Of a stretch of 64,000 bases of DNA, positions 21,102-35,600 are shown piece by piece. This DNA is from Crambe crambe (lineage: Eukaryota; Porifera; Demospongiae; Poecilosclerida; Crambeidae): positions 5,430,858 to 5,494,857 of the forward strand of contig OZ004598.1 of NCBI GenBank assembly GCA_963924555.1. The letters are read 5' to 3'. The number at the start of each line of letters is the position of its first letter. Position 1 is the stretch's first letter. Both the position numbers and the translations under genes were made by a program. The notes beneath the pieces were generated by a model. The model had not been told where the DNA came from. It made no database searches and was given only the letters and a program-made list of their open reading frames with translations.

Positions 21102-24021
21102 TTACTTGAGGAGAATTTTGTAGAGTGCTAATGATTTTCTAGTCTCTCTCTCCTGTTCCATGTAGAAGAGGAGATCTCGAGATGTCACATGTCTTTTTGG
21201 TGCTCGGGTTGTAACCTGTTGCAAAAAGTGTGGAAATGAGAATTGAGCCTCAGTATAACAGAGTTTTCCTTACCAGTGGTGCAAATAAACTTGATGTCAT
21301 CAGAGAATTGTTACTAGTGCCACCTTCCAATGATCCCACAGCAGCTGAAGTTCCACCCCCTACAGAATCATCAGCATTGGTTGGGAGGGGTCTCTTTCTC
21401 CCTATGGCTGCTAGAGCTGTACGATTCGCACTCTCATTACGAATTCGAGTAGCTTCATCTTGTTGGATCTATATGAACAGTACACTTTTCTACCACCTCT
21501 TTCTTTTCCACTCTCCCACTCTCTCACCTGTTTAGCTTCTTCTCTGATCTTGGCTGCTTTTTCAGGGTCCGCTCCCTTGGAACGACTCTTTGCTGCTCGC
21601 AGCGTCTGTTCATTCTCCCTCTCCTGTTTACGTTTGTGGATGACACGATCTATCGTCTCCAGCACTCGCAACTGACCCCTCACTTCACTCTGGGCCTGAT
21701 AATTGCTGTCATCCTGCAATAATCAATGAAGAATGTGGACTTTTGAAGGGACAAAATTTGCAATAATATACGATTATGCCTCCCAATAATATACTACTTT
21801 GACTTACTTTGAGCACCTCTGTTCTGTGCTGACTGATTTCTGTCAATTTTTCCACCACATCTCTGATCCTCTCCTGTGTGGCATGGGAGAGGAGAACCAG
21901 GGTCTCCTCCGAAATCTCCTGCACACCATTCACCCTCACTACTCAAAAGACACAAAGATCAAGATAATCACCATTTCTCCCAGTTACACTTTCAATTAGA
22001 ATGCAATAAATGCCAACCCATCCCATTTTCAGTGAGGAAGGAAACCTTCAAATCACTTACTGATAGCCTCAACTTTCTGCCGAAGAGTTGACATGTTGAG
22101 GAAGACAACATCTTTACAGGATCTTGATACAGCACCCTCCCCCATAGTTGGAGGCAGGAACTGAGCTGTCTCTTCCTATTGGTAGTGGTACATATCACAT
22201 GATTTCAAAGATAAGGAGCATGTGATCCACTCACCTGCAAGTTGACCCCCACTTCGTCCAGTATGTCCATCCCCACCTCTTCCTCTTCACTGCATGCATG
22301 GAGAGAGCAGTGAGTGTGTTTTCATAATGTATCCCACAACATGAAACCAAAATTGAAGGGGTGGGGGGCCTCATATTTTATTCCTTCAAATGGAACCTAT
22401 ACTTACTCAATATCCCCCCTAGCTGGGTCCTTTCCTTTGCCTTTCTTCCCAGCTGTACCAGACGTAAGTGAAGTGGTAGAGGTAGAAGAGCCAGGAATGA
22501 GTTTCATGGACGCAAAGCTGACCTTTCCTTTGCCATCGCTACCACTATTCTGGAACCCGCTCCCCTGTTTGTTCATGCCCATCATTAGTGACACCTGCTG
22601 CTCCCGTATAAGTTTCTGCTGCTGTTCCCTCACAACCTTTGCACTCCCTCCATGCTGCTGCTGTTCTCTTGTGACCTTTGCACTTGCTGCAAGCTGCTGC
22701 TTGGCTTGCTGCTCCTTTAACTGTTGCACTTTTTTGCGATGGTGAGTCAAGACAAACTTCTGCTGCTCAAGAGGTAATTTTGCTATCTGATCGCACAATA
22801 CTTTCGGTAATTTAATACCGAGGTTTTCGAAAGTGATTTGATTGGAAGACTGGGCTACAGTGAGCTTCCCAGTTGAAGCAGGTTGTGATGTAGATGAGGA
22901 AGGTGGTATTCCGATAGTGACAGCAGAACCTCCAATGAGAATGGGTTTAGCAACTGTGCCGCCTACACCTGCTATGGAGAACCCAGCCGGTGCAGGGGAT
23001 GGCAGAATGGATGGAGGAGGCTGGGAGCTGGATGAAGTGACTAGTGACACTGCTTGGGAAGAAGGCGGGGGGTTTGTGGAGGGTGTGGTGGTCCCAGATG
23101 AGGAAGAGGAGGAGGAGGAGGGGGCAGTAGGTAAGGGGGAGGAGGAGGTAGAAGTATTAGTTGATGTGTTTTTCTTCTCTGCTATTGCTCGTTGGACTAT
23201 TTCCTTCATAAAGACTTGCTGGAGCTGTAGTCTGGTTTTCAAATGGGGGACACTATTCTGTACATCCATTACAGTAAGTCACATGATAGTTAAGTAAAGT
23301 CACATGATAGTTACGTACCTTGAGAAAGGGCAAGAGACTTGGCTGGTGCTGGGAGTGGAGATCAGACTCTATCCGAGAGGCAAAGTCTTCTTCTGTTATC
23401 TGACCAGTCTGAGGGAATGAGAAGACAGCTGTTTACAAAGGAGGTGGACCTAGCTACTTATGCATGTGGTTGTGTGGTCATACTCACCACTAAATTTTGT
23501 ACCAGCATCTGCACTGTGACTTTTAGTTGAGGGCCCTTCTGTCCAGCAAGGGTTATCAGGCTGGTAAGGAACTCCTGAAGCTTTTGCTGGACAGAAAACA
23601 TATCCTTGACATTGGGGCCACCTCTCTTAGCCAAATGCGAGAGTGCCAGTATATTGGCTTTCTTGTAAGCTGCCGTCTGCTCCTCAGGAGTGAGCTGAGA
23701 GCTCAGGCTGCCCAGGTTGGGAGCAAATGGGGTTATAGGAGAAGAACTGGCAGCACTTGAGGTGGGTGTGAGAGGAAGGGTCCTGGGTATGAAGCTATTT
23801 TCACTGTTAGAAGCTTCTCCTTCGGTTTTGACAGGTGCTGTGAGGTCCATTACGACTCCATCCTTGCCGTTGGTGCCGTTCTGATTGGATATTGGATTCT
23901 CCATGTTTTTTAAGCTTAGCGGTTCCACTGGTTCTGACTTCATAGTTATGGCGCCTTGAGAGGTGTCTGTTACTGAATCTGTGACTGGATTTTCTGCCTT
24001 ATTTTCACTAAGAACACTCAT
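21102..24021 (-). CDS. TAF4: TAF4, TFIID subunit
   Basis: A core subunit of general transcription factor TFIID. The first exon (24021 to about 23470) has a disordered Ser/Pro/Thr start MSVLSENKAENPVTD. The TAFH domain (NHR1) follows, with VQQKLQEFLTSLITLAG, QMLVQNLVV and, across an intron, EEDFASRIESDL. A Ser/Pro-rich linker leads to KTRLQLQQVFMKEIVQ and a Lys/Gln-rich coiled region. The C-terminal histone-fold part has EISEETLVLLSHATQERIRD, VRGQLRVLETIDRVIHKRKQ, LRAAKSRSKGADP and RTALAAIG. The last exon has SRDLLFYMEQERETRKSLAL, ending LYKILLK like human TAF4. The small last exon was found by this match. It is divergent from NELFCD with 263 bases between starts. Confidence 0.93.
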
Positions 24022-24284
24022 GCTTGCATCAGTGACAAAGGATCTTGAGTCTTAGAGCTCTTTCTAGACAGCTAGCACCCATCACAGCGCGATTAAGATG
24101 GATTCCGCCTCTCCTTCTCGCTACAAAATTGCCACCATTTCTGAACTTTTGATGGGCGCCATTTACTTTTTATAGCTAGCATTAACTTCCGCTTATTTCT
24201 AGTATAATTTCCGTAAATTTTGGGTATAAGAAAGCCTTTTTCCACCACCCAGAAAAGCTTCCTATAAGCTTTTAGGATAGGTAT

Positions 24285-26449
24285 ATGGCTGAACCACACT
24301 CAGATGAAATATTCGAATATGAAGAGGTAAGTGTGTAGTTGCAGTGGAAGTTGAGGGAGGAATTGTTTGAATTCTCCATATAATGCACACCATCACCCTC
24401 CAGGAAAAGAAGAAAAGGGAGGAAAGTGATCCCCAATTGCAACAGTATATAGACACTTTCTTGACTAAAGATGCAATTTTGGAACCAGGAATTGTAAAAT
24501 CCTTTGAACAGTCAGTGTGAATGTCCGTGTGTATTTCATCACTACTGCATCAACTAATTTAGGTACCTTGATCTTGGAGGTAGTGAGGAGAGAGGAGTGG
24601 AGGCTCTCTCACAAAGCTATGTTGGTTTGCCAAATATGGTAAACGTGATGATAGAATGGTTGCATGCAGCTGGTTTTCGGAAGAGGGAGATTCAGGGGTT
24701 GGTGGAAGAGCACCTGAAGTCCCTAATTCTCAGGAATTTTGACACTACTAAGGCAGACCTCATCTTCACTGAAGAAGGCTCTGTAAGATCGAACCTGTAG
24801 TCAACATTTTTATCCCATTTCCACTATTTTCTCTCCTTAGACGCCTTCTTGGTTAGAAGAAATGATACAATACCCAACATGGCGGGAGCTATTTTATCAA
24901 CTCTCTGAACAATACCCAGATTGTCTCATGCTCAAATTCACCATCAAACTCATCTCAGATGCTGGTTACCAGAGTGAAATAACCAGTGCTTCCACTGCTT
25001 CTCACCAACCAGAAGTCTTTGCTGGACTTTTTAGGAGCGCCCTCTTACAACTTACCTCCTCAAATACAGTGGAATTAAAGAGACATCTTAAAGAATTTAC
25101 TCATTTGGTCTGCCATAGCCAGCAGACATATTTCTACTCACAGGCAGTTCTTCAGTCCCTGAGTGCTCCAGGGACGGACGACACAGGCAAAGACTTTAAG
25201 CGGTGGTTGGAGGAGGAGATGCAGAGAGAAGCCCAAGCTGGAAGACATGAGGTCACCAACATGTCACTCAATTTCAGTGGGATGGGTTCTTATTTGCGTC
25301 TCTTTGAGGCTCTAGCTGCAATGTTGTCACGCAATGCTCTCAACCCAGCTGACATGTCCATACTTCACAAGCTCTACTCCGAGCCAAACCCACCTCCTGC
25401 ACCCTACCTTCACATCCCTCAGCTTCTTGGTGAGAGTCTCCAGAGAGAAAGAGAGTCATAACAATTTAAATCTGTATTATCTATTCTTCAGACTTGTTGG
25501 TGCAAGCTTTCTTTAAGCCAGGCTCAACCATCAATCCAGACCACAAGGAGAAGTACCTCTATATACTGGCCTATGCCATCAGTATACATGATGACAAATC
25601 TACAGGTGAACCCTGTCTCAAAGAATTCCAGAATACCAAGAAGGCGATAGAAACAGCTCACATGATCTGTTCTCGTGCAAGTGTATCACATGCTGAGCTC
25701 CAAGTTGAGGTTCCCACACTCTTTGAGTGCATGAAGATACCCATTGTCTCCATGGGGGTCATCAGATGGGTGGAGCATACCCTAATTGACCCTACTTTCT
25801 TTGAAGAGGCTGCGGAGAGCTCCTCCCTTTTCTTGGTGCTGCTAGATGAGGCAACATCATGTCACACACTGCAGCATCCTTATATCCTGGAGCTGCTCAA
25901 GAAGTTGATTGAAGGGTCTTACCCTACACTTGAAGTCAATGTTCAGGTGAGTAAGTCAGAATACACGTAGGCAAGCAAGCAAGCAAAAATGACTTCCATT
26001 GCAGTTGGAACTGAAGAAAAGCTTAGTGGAGCACTTGGTACAGTTACTGAGCTGTGGACATGTGTTGCCCGTTGTGGATTACATGAATCGCTGCATGGAG
26101 ATGGAGACATTGGACCAATCACTCATCCGGCACTTTGTGAGTGAAGTTCTCTCCATCATCCAGCAGCCATACTCTGCTGAGTTCAGCAGTGCATTTGAAC
26201 CACTGGTACAAAATCAGGAAATCACTGGACCACTCATCAATTCCAGCAGAACAGACCCTGTCTCTCTATTTCTGAGTATGTTGTGCAACTAGCCCATACA
26301 GTTAGTGCAAGGGCCTATCTGGGTCTTATAAGAGAGGGTTGGAGCATGCTGTAAGAAAGGCTCAAATGGAACTAATCTGAATTAAATCTTCCTTTTTGTT
26401 TTCAGTTGAATCCACTAAGAAAAATCGGAAAAAGAGGAGGGCAAAATGA
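24285..26449 (+). CDS. NELFCD: NELFCD (TH1L), negative elongation factor C/D
   Basis: A subunit of the NELF complex that holds RNA polymerase II at promoter-proximal pauses. The start MAEPHSDEIFEYEE gives a short acidic N-terminus. Then come YIDTFLTKDAILEPGIVKSF, LVEEHLKSLILRNFDTTKAD, LIFTEEGSTPSWLEEMIQYP, TWRELFYQLSEQYPDCLMLK, ISDAGYQSEIT, AMLSRNALNPADMS, KPGSTINPDHKEKYLYILAY and LELKKSLVEHLVQLLSCGHV, each aligning with the human protein in order. The last exon replaces the human C-terminal end with a basic tail KKNRKKRRAK, which looks like a nuclear localisation signal. It converges on HYDIN with 207 bases between stops. Confidence 0.96.
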
Positions 26450-26656
26450 AAATCAAAACTGGATTGCATACTGTAAACAATACCCATTCTTTTTCAAAAT
26501 GTATTCATTACAGCTACTGATTCACAATCAATTTTTAAAAACATTTATGGCAATGGGGAAAAAGTTAATTCATATCCTATTTCATGCTAATGTTAACTGT
26601 TTTATTCTAGTTCTATGTTAGTGTATATAACTCTGTTGCATTGTAATGGAAGAGTT

Positions 26657-29600
26657 TTATTGTTGGGGTTGTCCCCTGAGATAGTAGACCCAAGAAATGT
26701 CTCTTTGTGGCTTACCACTTGTTCCTTTCACCTTCAAACTGGTCACGGTTAACTTGCCGACTTTGACCAGCCCATGACCATGTCTTCCATCATAACTCAC
26801 ATTGATGTTGTAGTTTCTGCGTGGTTTGATGGAGTCTCCAGCAGTTTTGATGGTGAATGCTGGATGGTCCACTGTAAATTTAAATTGAGTAAGTTGATGG
26901 AAGATATTTTTGAATTGGATATTGATATAGGAGCCTGATCTGATCGTGTAAGGGCCTTGGGGTTTGGGAGGGAGACAGTGACCGAATAAAGGGACGACAT
27001 AATCTCCTCCAGTCAGAGAACTGATGGTAAGTAATGCTTGTGTATCACCCAAGTGGGAGGGTTCAAAGGTCACGTCTGTGCTGGCTTCAGTTCCAATACC
27101 ACCAGATGAAGCAACTGTGATAGATTTGTCTGCCACAAAATCATTGCTGTCAACCTATTGCACACAACAAAGGAGGAAGGTGATTATTCTGTGCCACAGG
27201 GATTCTTATGCTTACCTTAGAGATGTAATCTGTCCTTCCTCGAGCATAACTGATAAACCTACAGGTATGATGTTGACTTCCACCTAAGTTGGCAGTGAAA
27301 TGGATGGGTTTCTCATGGGGACAGGGTGTGGCTGTCAGGTGGAGCTCATATTGATAAGTCCCCAAGTCAGAGCTGTGCAAAGTTAGCTTGCCTGTGGTCT
27401 CACCTACTTTAAGTGGGAGGTACTCAAACATACACTTTCCCTCATTCTCTGCTCCAATGATGAAGTTGGAAGGAAGTGTGACATCAGGAACATTGGACAT
27501 GGTTGTCATAGTGACGGGGTTACGGAGGGGATTGGTAATGGATATGGTATCAGTAACGCTTCTCCTGACCTGACTGGTGAGGTTGATGGTTTCGATGACA
27601 CCAGCTGGAGTAGCTTTAAAAGTCACCATGTAGAAGAGATACTCCCCTGTCTCCTCATTCTTGAATGTCACCTGGAAAAAAAATTGAATCACAAAATAAT
27701 ATGCATGCAGAGTTAACTACCACCCCATTAAATTTTACTACTACATAGTATATACCTTGATTGGAACGTTGCACTCCTTGAAGGATTTAAAGTGGAGCTG
27801 ATAATCTTTCTTACCCAGACCCGGTACATCAATGTAATTCAGCCCATAAAGTAATGTTGACTCGTCCAACCGTTCTGCTTTAAGAGGCTCAATGATGACT
27901 ACAAACCTCTGAGGTCTTCTCAGCCAGTTCTCTACTGTGAGTGGTTCAGTGCGAGGTGTCTTGCAAGGCACCTCCTGTGTGATGGCTTTCACAGGCTTAG
28001 GGGGTTCTGCAACACCACTCAGGTGGAAGAATTGTGCATTTCCATCTGGAGTGGGGAAGAAGATAGAGCCGTAATGTTTCTGTTGTTCAGAGGCCATTTC
28101 CAGTGGGTGGTAAGTGAGTTCATAGTGAGAGGATTGGTTGGCTTCCACAGAGATAGTGTCTGGGCCAGTCCAGTACTGGCCATCAATGGTGGGATGGAGG
28201 TCTCTCCAGTGGGTGCTGGTCTTGTTCTGGATGGTCAAGTGACGAGTTTCTGCTGTACGCACAGTCGTGACAAACTGTAGTGTCTGTTAAAAAATGCACA
28301 TGCTATGCTATAATATTCCTTGTAAGTACCTAACTACATGTTTGCATAGATGCCAAGGCAGCTACAGTATAATAATACATACATCTTTGAAAGGGATTTT
28401 CTCAATACAAATTCCACTGAGAGTCAGTTTGAGAGGTTTTCCACGACCCTCTACTACGCACAGCAAGTTCGGTTTTCTGATGTCTTGATCCAGTTTAGTT
28501 GGATGGAACTCCACGTCAAAGGTCAGCTAAAGTTATAGCAATCAACAGTCAAATAATTCAAACTGTTCCTGTAGCTGCATACCTCCATGCCTGATGAAAT
28601 ATAACCATCCTTGGGAGAGATAGAAAATTCTGGAGCAAAAGCCTCTGCATTCCAGTGAAAGGCTCCTCCAATGTCTCCAGTGTTCAACATGAGTAGTTTC
28701 CTAGTGCTGGAACTGTCTTGAACCACAGCTCCAAATGGAATATGCTCAGTGTCGAGGTTGACTTCAAGTCCTTGGCAACAGCCGGTTACTACAAGAAGAG
28801 GCTGGGAGAGACCAAGGCATTCCATTGTCACTTCTTCAGAAAATTGAGGCACACGACATTTTGGATTGAAGGTGATTGTGATATCACAAGATCCACTGTT
28901 TGCTTTGAGTGAGATCTCTCCACTTGGCTCAACGCTTAACGTGCCATCCTTTTGGAGAGCCGGCACACTAGAACTTGGAACAATACTCAGAGAAAGACTG
29001 AGGGCGGTTGGGCTTCGATTCACCAGCTTGACTGTCTTACTGGAAGACACTCTCTCTTGGTCACTGCTGATTTGAAGTGCTCCAAAATTTACTATTTTCT
29101 GTGCTGGATTAGCAAGCTCCAGCCTCATCTCTGATCCCTCACCTTTGACAGTTATTGTCTTGCGGAAGAATCCATTGATTTCGAAAATGACACTCTCTGA
29201 GTATTTTATAGGATTCTGAGGTTTGAATTCAAGCACAGCATATGTTTCTTCCCCTGGGGCTAGGAGACAGGATTTGAACTGGATGTCCAAATGGGGCAGA
29301 GTTTTGAAGAAACAGTGGACACTCATCTCCTTTGACTCTGAGTTGGTGATTTGTAGTTTCTTGCGTTGAACAGGCATGTCTGGACGGTGCAGAATTGAAG
29401 GACCAAAGTTATATTCCTCAAAACTGAACAGAACAGAAGGTTCTACTGCAGAACCCTCCAGTGTGATGGGCAGGCTTGGACCATTGCTAATCTGGGAGCA
29501 AGATTGAAGAAAAAGTATACGATGATATTTCAAATGAAATTGACAAACCTCTAGAATGAGTTGGCAGTTTTTAAGTGTCATTTTAGTGGTTGGAAGGAAC

Positions 29601-32600
29601 TGGAGTTGAGTGACCTCCTTGTTGTTGGCACTGATCTTCCCCTGCTGAGGCTCAAAAGACACCACTCCCCTGTGGCGACTCTGATGAACTATTTCCCAGT
29701 GATATTCAAAATTGTACAAGCTGAGATTGTGGAGTGTGAGTTGTCCTATGGTCTTATCATTCACCATGACTTGACCAAAGTTGATACTTCTCTTATCTGA
29801 TCTTCCCACTGGGAGTTTCATAGAAGATCCCTCTGGGGTCGAATAGGAGAGGCCAACATTGACACTGTAACCTTCAGCTTTTACTTTCAGGAGCAGAGGA
29901 GCGACTTTACGTTTGATGTTGCATTTTAGAGCAAAACTGTAGTCCTTCTCTTGACTAGCAGAGAAACATATAACCACTGGTATCCTATGTGTGACAATGA
30001 TTATTACAGGAGCATGATCAGTAATTATAGTGTATCACCTGGAGTTTGGGGGGATGACTCCAGTCATTGGGTTGACCTTTAAGCGACCAGAATGGCTTTC
30101 AGAATAAAGACTTTGTTCAGTAAAGGAAAAATTGTATGCAAGAGATTCATTATTGATCAGATACACGGTCTCCTTTGCTATGAACCCTGCATGTAAAAAT
30201 AGCCACTGAAATCAAGGCACAGTATAGTAATATAGCTATACCAATGAGGAGGGTTTTGAAGGATAAGTAGCATCGATCAAACATGACTGAAGGATCCAAA
30301 GTCTGTCCCACCAGGAGGAAGGGGTTGGCAAGTGAAAGGGAAGGAATGGAAAAATTCCATAAGCTCTCGACCACATCAAGGCCAGTTGGCTGATACTCAA
30401 AGACCATCTGGTAGAAACATACATCAATGAAAGGGGAGAGAGGGGGAAATAGTTTCTTACTTGGTGTTTTTTGCCTGCCTGCACTACACCTTGCATTGTA
30501 AGACATCTGATGGGCTTAGATAAGGACACATCGTCTGTAGACCATATATACTCGTAACTGGATTTTGTAGGATTGACAACAAAGAACTTCCTGTTTGCAA
30601 AAAAAAGAAAAAAAGAAAAGAAGATACTTTATTGATAAACTTACAGACAGACTGACTGACCTGGTGCTGGTGAGGCCTACTCTGCAGGCTTCAAACTCAA
30701 TCACTCTAATATTGGCCATCTCAACATTGGTGCTACCTAAGCCCTCATCACTTCCTCTCTTGTTCAAATAGTCACTTGGCTCCAGTTCAAAGTGGCAGAA
30801 GGGCATTAGAGATTTCCCTTCTATAGGCAGAACCAGTGGGGAACACGACACATCCAAATAAGGAATGCTATGCATAAAAAGAATGAGCCCAATCAAAGTA
30901 GAACACTTCAACTATTAGTACTTACTGGCATTGGAGGAGATAATGAGCATCTGCAATGCCTAATGGAGAGAACTGAACAGTGATGGGAGCTTCCCCATCA
31001 GGGGGAATGGTGCCAGAGGTAGGCATGATCGAGAAAGGCACCACCTCCCCACCCTCATCAATTACGTTCCTGTTTTCATCCAAACGGAGTTCAATGGGAG
31101 GGGGAGTTGGAGCAGACTCATTTTCCTTCAAGATGGACCATTGGTAATTCAGATCAATTTGCCCGGTGTTCTTCAGGGGGAAAGTGTAAGCCCTTGTTTG
31201 ATACATCAGTGTATCTCTGAATTTAATCTCACGTATGGAACACTCGTATTTGCAAAAATCTGCAATTCCACTCATAAATAACTCGAGATCTCTCTGACTG
31301 TCCTCTACTTCTGAATGGAGTGGCTCTTTCTCTGTCTCAATCACCTTTTTCTTTGCTGGAGATTTCCCAGCCACTGAAACTGCTGTGGCAATGCTTGTGC
31401 TGAGGGAGGAAGAAATAGCCACACTATGACTGCTGATATTCTCCACCACAGAGGGGGCAGAAGGCTGTGATAGTGATGCCACATTCACCCACTGCACAGA
31501 CTTGAGGCGGTCATCCCAATCCGGTACCTCTGAGAGAGGTTTGGTGAATTTAATATGCCATGCTTTTCCCAGGATTTTTTTTGCCTCGAATGAGTGAGGT
31601 TTATTTGCTTTGAAGGTGATGGTGATATCTTTGGAAGCATTTGGTCTGATGTGGCCTATGGACGGTATGAATTGCAGAGAAGGTACTGTTGGCCATTGAA
31701 ACTTTAGCATGTTGCTCCTGGAAAGGTTGGAGAGTTTGAATATTATTTGTCTGCTCTCTCCAACAGCCTGGTTCCCGAAATATATATGGGTGGCTCTATT
31801 GGCTGCAGGAATAAAGATAAATCCAATAATTATTATACACTTAGACTATCTTATATCAGTCATCCCTTTTACCTTCAATGTCATCTTCAGGAAGGTCTTG
31901 ATGATCAAGAGGATCTTCCTCCATTTGGCCTCGGACATTATCAATGGAGACATCTTCCTCACAACCCTCTCCAACCAGCTGGATGGGAAACTTCTCAAAC
32001 ATATTTTCCATAATGCTGACCCTGAGTTTTCCTTTATACTTCTGGACAGCATCAGGCATGAATTTGACATGGCATTCAGCAGTTTCCCCTGGTGCTAGGA
32101 CGAGGCAGATCAATTCAGGAGGAGGTGGTGGAGCAAGCTTGGAAGAAGTTGATTCCACTGGTTTTAAAGTACAAGGCGTAGCTCCTTTTTCATCCTTAGA
32201 GGAAGGAGATGAAGGACCAATGATGTGAAAGACTTCAAATCCATTTGTGATTTCAGCAGTGACAGTTGCAGGAATGGTGCCGGTGTTTTTAAGGGTAAGA
32301 GGCAAGTACTGGCAGTGGTGGAGAGAGAGACGTCGGAATAACATGCAGTAGTTGTTCTTGGAGTTACGAATAATGGGCCTGATCACAGATATCTGGGGAA
32401 GGTTTCCTTCTCCTTGGATGTCAAAGGATAAGGACTTGGCTCTGGCAAAATCAGGAGCGGCTTCAAATATAGCAGAGTATGTTTGAAGGGCAGAAGGGTG
32501 GAATGTGACTGTGGCATATACGAAAGAGTGAGGTGCTATCAGCACTTTTGAGGAAGGCTCCACATCAAAGATGGACTCACGATCACCCTGCCCACTCTTT

Positions 32601-35600
32601 GATTTTCCCAGTGATGTTTTAATTGTAAAAATCACTTCACTTGGGATCTATCAAAATAGGTATATCAGAGAGTCATCTATTTCAACTCCACTACACCCTA
32701 TTACATACCTTGCCAGGATTATTGATCTTGAATCTTGCTTTAGAAGACTGGCCTACAATCACACTCTTGAAGACAAACCTTCTCTCTTCTTCTCCATAGA
32801 CTCCCACACAGCCTTCCTCATGAAACAGATATTGTCCCAACACTCCCAACTGCCTGCACACCCTGTGTTCTTCAAAAATGGAGACTGTGTCTGTGGTGTT
32901 GATCCCAGGAACCAGAACCTCTCCACGCAGCTCATAATGAAGAGGTGCAGAGTCCTTGGGTCGGTCGCTGATTTCGACAGAGAGAAGTTCTTCGCATGTT
33001 CCTGGTTTGTCAGCAATGCAGTCCACTGTGATAACCTGGTACTGGCCAGGGGCAACACTGCCAAAGGCTGGATTGATGCTAAACATACCCAGTATAAGTT
33101 TCTGTGGGCCAGTCAATACTTCAGTCCTGCAATGGTATACATGTAGTGGTATAGTCATGTACAGTGACTATTCATGCTGACATACCTTAGAGGTGTATCT
33201 GATTTAGTCTTTGGCATTGTTTTCGAGATAGAAGTTTTAGGTGAACCCAACCTCTCTCTGGACTTGGCTCTGTTTTTAGCAGCAACAGCAGCCATATTGA
33301 CTGTCCTCTGCTTCTGTTGCTCAAAAGTCATCTGCTTATTGACGGCAAACTTGAAGTCAAAGACTCCCCTGTTCTGGATGGTGAAAATACACTGCTTCTT
33401 GGAGTGAAGGATCATGGATCCAAAGTTTAATTCATCGATAGGGCAAATAGCTGGCCTTGCAAATACAGATCTAGCACTGATGCGGATGGGTATGTTAGCA
33501 ATTACTTCTCCTTTATCACCCAAGTGAATATCGATCACCTGAAATCCATATCATTGGCATGTACTCACTGTTACCTCAACTATATATAGTTCAAGCTACC
33601 TGGCACTTGAGAATGGGGAGGTTCTTTATTTCCATTTCTTTGTCCATCTTAAAGATGATAGCAACATTCTGAGGCTTCTCTGAGGGGTAGAGAGTGGAAG
33701 AAGACGGAGAAATGTAGAAAATCTTGGAGCAGTCTATATCTTTTGGTGCCAGTGAATTATCGAACTTAAAGCTACATGTAAAAAGAGTGGTAGTTATAGA
33801 GAGGGTAATTCCAAGTATTTAGACATTGATGATGACTTACTTGTAAGCGACATCATATTTTCCCTTATTTTTCATCTGAATGACCAGCCTATGTTCATCA
33901 CAGGCCTTCATACACTGGAAGTCCAGACCACCATCTGTCCCACGGGGGAAACTCACATCTATGGCTACGTCATATGCTTCTGCTGTAATCTGAACTGTCT
34001 CCACATGCATCAGACCCATAATCTGTTGTACATCAGACACCTCAATCTTGAAGGCCTTTTTGGAATAGTGGACCTGTTTGGGTGACCTGAAATGAACACA
34101 GAGAGGGAATTCGGAGAGAGGTTGGACTATGCCATGGTCTTGGCTGAAAGAGAATTCATCTCCAAGAGCGTCAATACCATTCAGTTTCCAAGCAACGGGC
34201 AACATAGTCTGGTTGCTAAGATGCACCACATTTGTCTGCTTTCGATGTAAAAGGACTTTCTTGAATTCAAGCACCTTTTTGTCCACTTTGAGTTCTGGTT
34301 CGGCTCCATAACAACACAGTTTGAACTGGATGGGGTCTGGGTTATTTTTCACACAGCATAAGAGGGCATCTTCGAATTTGTCTATGGACTTTGGGTAAGC
34401 CCACATATTCAGTGTCTGTAGAAAATATAAAAATGATGGCCAGAGAGAGACAGGGATGGTATACGTATGTACCTTGCTCTCTCCTGGTAGTAGAGTCATG
34501 AAGGGAGGGTCCAAAAGGTATGTATTGGCACTGGAGTCTTTGAGAAAGTAAAAAGATACTTCAGTTTCCATCATGCTGGTGTTTGAAATGGTTATGGATT
34601 CCATGTTTTCGGGATAACGACCCTCTTTAAATCTGCAGCAGGAAAATTAATAGGGAGGCATGATTAAGTATTCTAATTGAGGAACAGTCTCGTTGTATGT
34701 GGCTGACCTATCCCTAGTTTTGCCACAATGGAGGGGACCGAAATGATATGTATTTTCAGATATGACGAATCGCTTTTGAATGATCTCATCACCATTTCTC
34801 TTCTTTTTCCTGTTTGGGAAGACAATGCGTGGTTCACGACAGATAGAGGGCACAGTGCAGAGTCCTCGACAAAACAGCTGGTAGCGTCTCCTGGTACCGA
34901 CTATCTCAAAGTTTAGAGTTGAGTCATATTTGCCTTTATCAAATGACTTGAAGAGTAGTTTCAGTTTGGTCGTCCCTCCAGCTGGAACAATCCAACGAAA
35001 CTTGATCAAACTGCAAGAAAAAATTATGATAATTCAAGTACTGTAATGCATGCATGGTCGATAGCTGACCTGATGGGTTCTTCATCCTCTTTGCCCATTT
35101 GTTCTTCAACTGGTTGAATGACAGGAGGTTGGGGTGATGATACTGCTCTACTGGAACCCTTCTTGCGGAGTTTCGCAGTATCGTTTCTCATGGTGCTTCC
35201 AGCACCTCTTCGGGAAACTCGTGAACTAGAAGTCACTTTCTTTTCCTTCTCATGTATCTCCTCTAGTTCTGGAGTAGATTTTTCAGCTTCTTCCTTCACA
35301 GGACCATTACTAAGAAGTAGTATAAATAGCTAGCTAAATCAATTTTAATCTGCTTAGCTTCATGAACTTACGGATCATCTAATGAAGCAGTGATAAACGT
35401 GTAGACACTAGCTGGTCGCTCTAGTGATCTCCTCTTCAAAGGAAATGGACACACCTGAAAGATGGCTGGTTCCGGAATGGGAGGACCATTGTGTCCCATA
35501 CCCATTCCCTCTAAGATATCCTCAAGTGAAGGTAAATCGCTGTTCAGTATTTGTTTGGTGATATCAGATGCAGATTGGTCTGTATCGATGTCAATGAAGG

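Noticed and set aside
22842-23297. 151-residue plus-strand frame
   Set aside because: It is antisense to the Ser/Pro-rich linker exon of TAF4 and composed of Glu/Gly runs; the TAF4 frame explains the sequence.
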